Source: Parcubacteria group bacterium ADurb.Bin159
GTDB taxonomy: Bacteria > Patescibacteriota > Patescibacteriia > UBA2591 > MWDC01
Assembly: GCA_002070355.1 (NCBI GenBank)
Contig: MWDC01000004.1
Span: 1 to 53,889 of the forward strand
Direction: 5' to 3'
Length of the DNA stretch: 53,889 bases
Shown here: piece by piece, positions 49,568 to 53,889 of the stretch
How positions within the stretch are numbered: position 1 is the stretch's first letter
Layout: the number at the start of each line of letters is the position of its first letter
Notes under the pieces: model-generated
The model's database searches: none
Told to the model about the DNA's origin: nothing
What the model saw: the letters and a program-made list of their open reading frames with translations, nothing else
Program-made: the position numbers and the translations under genes

Positions 49568-50659
49568 TCAAAAATTGCCTTTTTTGTCCAGACGGCGATG
49601 TTCAATAAACCAATTAAGGCCAAAAATAAAAAGAATAAGAGAAATAATTAAAAGAAGCTTGCCTTTAGTCCGGAATGAAAGGGCTAACCCTCCCCAAAGA
49701 ACAGCTATAAGCCAAAGGAAAATCACTGCCTGACGATGGCTGAAGCCCGCTTTAAGCAAACGAAAATGAAGATGCTCCTGGTCTCCCAAAAAGGGAGATT
49801 TATGCTCTTTGGCTATGCGCCGCCAAGCTACCCAAACTATATCTAAAACTGCTAAGCCTAAAATTAAAAAACTCGTGGCTACTTTACTCCCGGAGATAAT
49901 AGATAAAACTCCTAAATAAAAACCAATAAGCAAGCTCCCTCCTTCTCCTAAAAAAATTTTAGCTGGATGAAAATTAAAAATAAGAAATCCGAGAATTGAC
50001 CCGGAAAAAATTAAAGCTAATAAACCAACATCTAACTGGAAAAATTCGGTTAAGAAACAAAGTCCAGCAATAATAAGAGAGCCAATTACCCCCATTCCGC
50101 TTACTAATCCATCTAACCCGTCCAGCAATTTTGTAGAATAAGCTAAAATCATTAACCAAATAAAAGTAAAAATATCCGCCAAGGGAGTAAAATAATACGG
50201 TATGCCTTTAAAACGAAAAACTTCTATTTTAATTTGATTAAAATAAATATAGCCCGAACCAAAAGGATTATTAATGTATTCAATGCCTATGCCGCTCATT
50301 ATAACAACAAGAGAGGCAAGTATAGGCCAAATAATTTGATAAATTGGTTTAAGATGAAAACGGTCATCTAAAAATCCGCCAAACATTAAAATCGCTCCGG
50401 CAAAAATCATCCCTACTAAATGTTTAAGCTCAATATGATGAGATGGCCAAAAACCGCATTGCCAAGAAATAAAAAGACAGATAACAAAAGTTAAAAAAAT
50501 AGCCACTCCTCCACCCAAAGGAATGGGAGTTTGATGAATTTTACGGCTATGAGAAAGAGGGAAATCAAGAATTTTAAACTTTAAAGAAAGATAGCGGACC
50601 AAAAGAGTCAAACCAACAGAAAGAATAAAACTTAAAATAAAAAATAATAAAGGCGTCAT
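49568..50659 (-). CDS. WecA-like undecaprenyl-phosphate sugar-1-phosphate transferase
   Basis: The 363-residue polytopic protein of the MraY/WecA family loads a sugar-1-phosphate onto undecaprenyl phosphate. It has HQTPIPLGGGVAIF near residue 43, the Asp pair GGFLDDRFHLKP near 95, LLDGLDGLVSGMG near 180, FLGEGGSLLIGF near 240 (usual FLGDAGS) and DQEHLHFRL near 295. The HLH-type loop favours WecA/TagO over MraY. It would start a lipid-linked glycan, fitting the O-antigen-ligase-like gene further left. Confidence 0.9.
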   Translation of the reverse strand: MTPLLFFILSFILSVGLTLLVRYLSLKFKILDFPLSHSRKIHQTPIPLGGGVAIFLTFVICLFISWQCGFWPSHHIELKHLVGMIFAGAILMFGGFLDDRFHLKPIYQIIWPILASLVVIMSGIGIEYINNPFGSGYIYFNQIKIEVFRFKGIPYYFTPLADIFTFIWLMILAYSTKLLDGLDGLVSGMGVIGSLIIAGLCFLTEFFQLDVGLLALIFSGSILGFLIFNFHPAKIFLGEGGSLLIGFYLGVLSIISGSKVATSFLILGLAVLDIVWVAWRRIAKEHKSPFLGDQEHLHFRLLKAGFSHRQAVIFLWLIAVLWGGLALSFRTKGKLLLIISLILFIFGLNWFIEHRRLDKKGNF

Positions 50660-50679
50660 AAAAAATTCTAAATCCTAAT

Positions 50680-51057
50680 TTAAATTTGGCATTTCTTAAT
50701 TCCCCTTTCTAAAATCAAAGCCGCCGAAGAAGAATGAGATTCTTTTGATAAACCTCGACTAGTTAATCGTTCGTCAGTGGTAAGTATAGGAATTTTAATA
50801 TATTTTTTAAATTCTTGAATAAATTTTTGCGTTTTTTTTGTTTGCTTAGTTGATTTATTAGACAAACTAACCGGCCAGCCAATAATAATTTGGCTAATAC
50901 TATTTTCTTTAATAATTTCCAAAAGTTGATTTATCAATTCTTTTTTGTTCTTATATTCTAATGTTTTATACGGAAAAGCAATAAAAAGGGGTTCTTTGGC
51001 TATGGCTAAACCCACGAATTTTTCCCCGAAATCAACGCCTAAAAAATTATTTTCCAT
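50680..51057 (-). CDS. ruvX: RuvX/YqgF family Holliday junction resolvase-like protein
   Basis: The 125-residue RNase H-fold protein has Asp 9 in LGVDFGEKFVGLAIA, IIIGWPVSLSNKSTKQT near residue 75 and TTDERLTSRGL near 96. YqgF proteins act in 16S rRNA 5' processing and possibly recombination. It lies 20 bp after map in the same direction, an uncommon neighbour for a ribosomal spc operon tail. Confidence 0.92.
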   Translation of the reverse strand: MENNFLGVDFGEKFVGLAIAKEPLFIAFPYKTLEYKNKKELINQLLEIIKENSISQIIIGWPVSLSNKSTKQTKKTQKFIQEFKKYIKIPILTTDERLTSRGLSKESHSSSAALILERGIKKCQI

Positions 51058-51076
51058 AATTTATTATGTAAATGTT

Positions 51077-51850
51077 TCACTCCTGCATAGAAGTTAAAAT
51101 CTCCGCCCCTTGGGGAGTAACTAAAACTGTATGTTCAAAATGAGCAGCTAAAGAAGAGTCAGTAGTAACAATTGTCCAGCCATCTTTCTTTGTTTTCATT
51201 TTTTCTGTAGACAAACTTACTAATGGTTCAATGGCTAAACACATTCCTTTTTTAAGACGAATTCCTTTACCGGGAAATCCATAGTTTAAAATATTCGGCT
51301 CTTCGTGTAAAGAACGGCCAATGCCATGGCCAGCAAGTTCTTTTATAACATAACAATTATGACGGTAAACATATTCTTCAATAGCTGCTGAAATATCGCT
51401 CAAGCGCGCTCCCTCTTTAACTCGGCTAATTCCTTGATAAAGAGCGTTTTTTGTTACTTTTAATAAATGTTGAGCTTTCTTTTTTATTTTTCCCACAGGC
51501 ACGGTAATAGCCATATCAGAAAAATAACCTTTGAATTTCAGACCAGCATCAATACTTACAATGTCCCCTTCTTTGAGTTGTCTTTTTTGAGGTATCCCGT
51601 GAACAATTTCTTCATTGATTGAAACGCAAAGAGTTGAAGGAAAAGAAGAAACACCCCTCTTATTTGAGGGAAATCCCTTAAAAGCCGACTCTGCTCCACA
51701 AGATATAATAAATTGATTGGCTAAACTTTCAAGTTCAATAGTAAAAAGACCGGGCTTCACCACCCGGACTAATTTCATCATCATTTCCGCCAACAAACGG
51801 CCGCTTTTTCTCATTAATTTAATTTCTTCTTCTGTTTTAATAGAAACCAT
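51077..51850 (-). CDS. map: Methionine aminopeptidase, type I
   Basis: Map removes the initiator methionine. The metal ligands are visible: Asp pair in DAGLKFKGYFSDMAITVPVG near residue 98, His in GHGIGRSLHEEPN near 170, Glu in AIEPLV near 205 and Glu in HFEHTVLVT near 236. It has 257 residues, without the N-terminal zinc extension. It lies between adk and ruvX, as in many spc operons (secY-adk-map). Confidence 0.96.
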   Translation of the reverse strand: MVSIKTEEEIKLMRKSGRLLAEMMMKLVRVVKPGLFTIELESLANQFIISCGAESAFKGFPSNKRGVSSFPSTLCVSINEEIVHGIPQKRQLKEGDIVSIDAGLKFKGYFSDMAITVPVGKIKKKAQHLLKVTKNALYQGISRVKEGARLSDISAAIEEYVYRHNCYVIKELAGHGIGRSLHEEPNILNYGFPGKGIRLKKGMCLAIEPLVSLSTEKMKTKKDGWTIVTTDSSLAAHFEHTVLVTPQGAEILTSMQE

Positions 51851-51874
51851 AATAAAAATGCAAAAAGAAAAAAA

Positions 51875-52561
51875 TTAAATTTCGAGATTAGAAACAATAT
51901 CTTGATAAACCTTGTTAATTGGTTGACTGGCGTTAACTTTTATAAACTTAACTTCTTTGTTTTTTTTATAATAATCTATTACCGGTTTTGTTTCCTTTTT
52001 AAAAAGACAAATTCTTTTTCTAATAGCTTCGGGTTTGTCATCCTGTCTTTTTATAATATTCCCCTTACATTTAGGACAAACCTTAGCATCTTTTTTAATA
52101 TCTACACCATTAATATAAATAGTTTTACAAGAAGCGCACATTCTTCTTTTATTTAAACGCTTTATCGTTTCTTCTTTTTTTAAATCAAGATAAATCAAAT
52201 AATCAACTGAACGCCCCGCTTTTTTTATTTCCGAAGAGAATATTTTGGCTTGACCTATGGTTCGCGGAACTCCATCAAAAATTATGTTTTGTTCTCGAGA
52301 ACTCTTTTTAAGGCATTGCCTTAAAACTTCTTTAATTATTTTATTAGAAACTAATTGTCCTTTTTTATTTATTAAATAATCTATTTTACGGCCGAGAGGA
52401 GTATTTTTAAGAGCCAATGCTCTTAACTCCGCTCCCATTTCAATAATTTTTAAATTAAAACGACGAGCCAAAAGAGCGCTTTGAGTGCCCTTGCCGCTGC
52501 CTGCTGGCCCAAGAATAACTAAGGTAAGACCTGAATTTTTAAATAATTTATTTCCCCTCAT
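51875..52561 (-). CDS. adk: Adenylate kinase with zinc LID
   Basis: Adk equilibrates AMP, ADP and ATP. From ATG 52561 (228 aa) it shows the P-loop LGPAGSGKGTQ near residue 19, FDGVPRTIGQA near 98 and a LID with four Cys (CASCKTIY, CPKCKG) at about 140-165 that should bind zinc. The usual FPR is VPR here. The start overlaps the secY end by 14 bp; an in-frame ATG 15 bp further upstream is less likely. Confidence 0.95.
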   Translation of the reverse strand: MRGNKLFKNSGLTLVILGPAGSGKGTQSALLARRFNLKIIEMGAELRALALKNTPLGRKIDYLINKKGQLVSNKIIKEVLRQCLKKSSREQNIIFDGVPRTIGQAKIFSSEIKKAGRSVDYLIYLDLKKEETIKRLNKRRMCASCKTIYINGVDIKKDAKVCPKCKGNIIKRQDDKPEAIRKRICLFKKETKPVIDYYKKNKEVKFIKVNASQPINKVYQDIVSNLEI

Positions 52562-53822
52562 ATTCATAAACAGCAATTTGAGATTTAATTTGTTCCATAG
52601 TTTCTAAAATAACGCTTACGACAATAAGTACTGACGCTCCACCAACAGTAAAAGCAGTAATATGAAATATTCCCTGAACAATAATAGGCAGAACAGCAAT
52701 TATACCTAAAGAAAGCGCTCCGAAAAGTAAAATATGCTGCAAGGTAGAATGAAGATATTTAGTTGTTGGCTCTCCGGGACGAATTCCGGGAATAAATCCG
52801 CCAGAGCGTTGAAGGTTTTCTGATATTTGGTCGGGATGAAAAACAATACTAGTATAAAAATAAGTGAAAGCGAAAACTAAAGCAAAATAAACTAAACCAT
52901 AAATTATTTGATTTTGAAATAAATTAGCCAAACCTTGACCAAAATTAGCTATAATCGGGGAAGCAGCGCGGGATAAAAATTGACCAATAAATCCCGGAAT
53001 AAGAACTATAGCCATAGCAAAAATAATAGGAATCATCCCCACGGGATTAACCCGTAGAGGTAAATAAGTATCTGTACCGCCATACATTCTATTTCCTCTA
53101 ATGCGTCGAGCATAAGAAATTGGTATATTACGCTCCCCTTCAGTTAAATAAACAACTCCTACAATAGTTAAAATAGCTACTAAAATAAAAACAATATAGG
53201 TAATAATTTGACTCGAGGTAAAGGTTAAAATAGATTGTTGTAAAGATATGGGCAAACGCTCCACAATACCCGCTAAAATTAAAAGCGAGACGCCATTGCC
53301 AATCCTTTTCTCGGTAATTAATTCTCCAAGCCACACTAAAAACATTGTTCCAGCAGTCATGGTTAAAATAGCCGTTATTAACGACAGCCCTTTTAATTCT
53401 CCTATTAAAGAAGTTCCTCCACTTTGTAATAATCTAATCATTCCATAAGACTGCAACATTGCTAAAGGAATAGTCACAAAATTAGTATATTGATTAATTT
53501 TTTGCTGTCCTCTTTGCCCTTCCTGAGCTAATTCTCCAAGCGAAGGAATAATCATTGTTAAAAGCTGAATAATAATGGAAGCAGTAATGTAGGGTCCAAG
53601 CCCAAGAGTGATAATAGAAAAATTGCTCATTGCCCCTCCAGAGAGAAGATTGAGCATCCCTAAAAGTTGATTATCAGCGAAAAAATTTTTTAAAGCGTTA
53701 ACATCCACCCCGGGTAAAGGAATATGGGCAGCAAATCGAAAAACACAAAGCATCGCCACCACAAAAAGAATGCGGTTTCTTATGCTTTTAATTTGAAAAG
53801 CGCGGGTTATTGTCTCGGGCAT
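52548..53822 (-). CDS. secY: Preprotein translocase subunit SecY
   Basis: SecY is the channel of the Sec translocon. The 424-residue protein has ten membrane helices, the plug region LLGMLNLLSGGAMSNFSIITLGLGPYITASII near residues 52-85, ARRIRGNRMYGG near 235, PVGMIPIIFA near 260 and the loop QRSGGFIPGIRPGEPT near 340. It is the last classical spc-operon gene. The window ends before the expected ribosomal protein genes. Confidence 0.98.
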   Translation of the reverse strand: MPETITRAFQIKSIRNRILFVVAMLCVFRFAAHIPLPGVDVNALKNFFADNQLLGMLNLLSGGAMSNFSIITLGLGPYITASIIIQLLTMIIPSLGELAQEGQRGQQKINQYTNFVTIPLAMLQSYGMIRLLQSGGTSLIGELKGLSLITAILTMTAGTMFLVWLGELITEKRIGNGVSLLILAGIVERLPISLQQSILTFTSSQIITYIVFILVAILTIVGVVYLTEGERNIPISYARRIRGNRMYGGTDTYLPLRVNPVGMIPIIFAMAIVLIPGFIGQFLSRAASPIIANFGQGLANLFQNQIIYGLVYFALVFAFTYFYTSIVFHPDQISENLQRSGGFIPGIRPGEPTTKYLHSTLQHILLFGALSLGIIAVLPIIVQGIFHITAFTVGGASVLIVVSVILETMEQIKSQIAVYEYEGK

Positions 53823-53889
53823 AATAAAAAATTTAAGATTAAAATCAAAATTATAATCTAATATTTTTTGAAGAAATGTTTACTTTCCT
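53823..53889. other. Spacer upstream of secY
   Basis: AT-rich, with heptad-like units (AAATTTA AGATTAA AATCAAA ATTATAA) ending in TTTTTTATTATG at the secY start. No gene is visible before the window edge. Confidence 0.4.

Overview
The window looks like part of the chromosome of a Candidate Phyla Radiation (Patescibacteria) bacterium, most likely Parcubacteria-like. This is inferred from strong AT bias, very short spacers, and shortened versions of core proteins: UvrA about 832 aa, UvrB without its C-terminal UVR motif, UvrC without UVR and HhH parts, and AlaRS of 608 aa ending after the editing domain. It is also inferred from anaerobic NrdD/NrdG, and from a TraG/VirB4-like ATPase, an EF-Tu-domain-II mini-protein and RtcB-archease lying among housekeeping genes. 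No 16S rRNA is present to settle the lineage. Nearly all genes are on the minus strand. Only the PGI/PMI gene and the large secreted protein after it (23519-26934) are on the plus strand.

Layout from left to right: the 5' part of lysA (1-657); an islet with a membrane protein and a secreted Pro-rich protein (788-1821); a recently decayed, internally deleted second lysA copy (1909-2064); uvrC-uvrA-uvrB (2140-7723); mnmA and a DUF218-like protein; tRNA-Ala and tRNA-Leu; rplS, gmk, an RluD-type synthase and a degenerate MBL-fold protein; an alpha-glucan cluster with two glycogen synthases, two GH57 proteins, one GH15 glucoamylase-like protein, a PHP phosphoesterase and an APH-fold kinase (12624-21992); ruvC and yebC; the plus-strand PGI/PMI and TSP3-repeat surface protein; degP, nrdG and nrdD; cvpA; a type IV pilin/prepilin peptidase cluster with a methyltransferase, TPR protein and O-antigen-ligase-like protein (32255-38879); two further pilins around yraN; eno, an EF-Tu-II-like protein, rtcB, archease, scpB, scpA and alaS; a flippase-like LPG-synthase TM protein, the TraG/VirB4 ATPase and a WecA-like transferase; then ruvX, map, adk and secY, the tail of the ribosomal spc operon.

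The most unusual content is non-genic. (1) A family of about 90-bp dispersed elements, with a GGGGTCAGACCCC or GGGGACTGTCCCC palindrome and a CCTTTATTGATGCGGGTTT core, occurs about nine times. Several copies are fused in frame to genes and supply start codons (uvrC, a pilin) or the C-terminal codons and stop (alaS, the O-antigen ligase). The core appears in two opposite orientations relative to the rest of the element. No transposase for them lies in the window. (2) Many spacers consist of degenerate 7-bp tandem arrays, and one such array has become an in-frame insertion in nrdG. (3) Start codons generally lack a Shine-Dalgarno sequence and often sit in TTTTTATTATG. A few promoters place the start codon where transcription should begin, implying leaderless mRNAs. 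(4) The lysA relic and the intact lysA form 56-bp identical direct repeats around the islet.

Functionally, the cluster at 12.6-22 kb can build and trim a storage glucan, with PGI/PMI and enolase linking it to glycolysis. The pilin/PilD/glycan/TPR region and the TSP3-repeat protein suggest a surface suited to attachment. The rest is DNA repair, nucleotide supply, translation and secretion.
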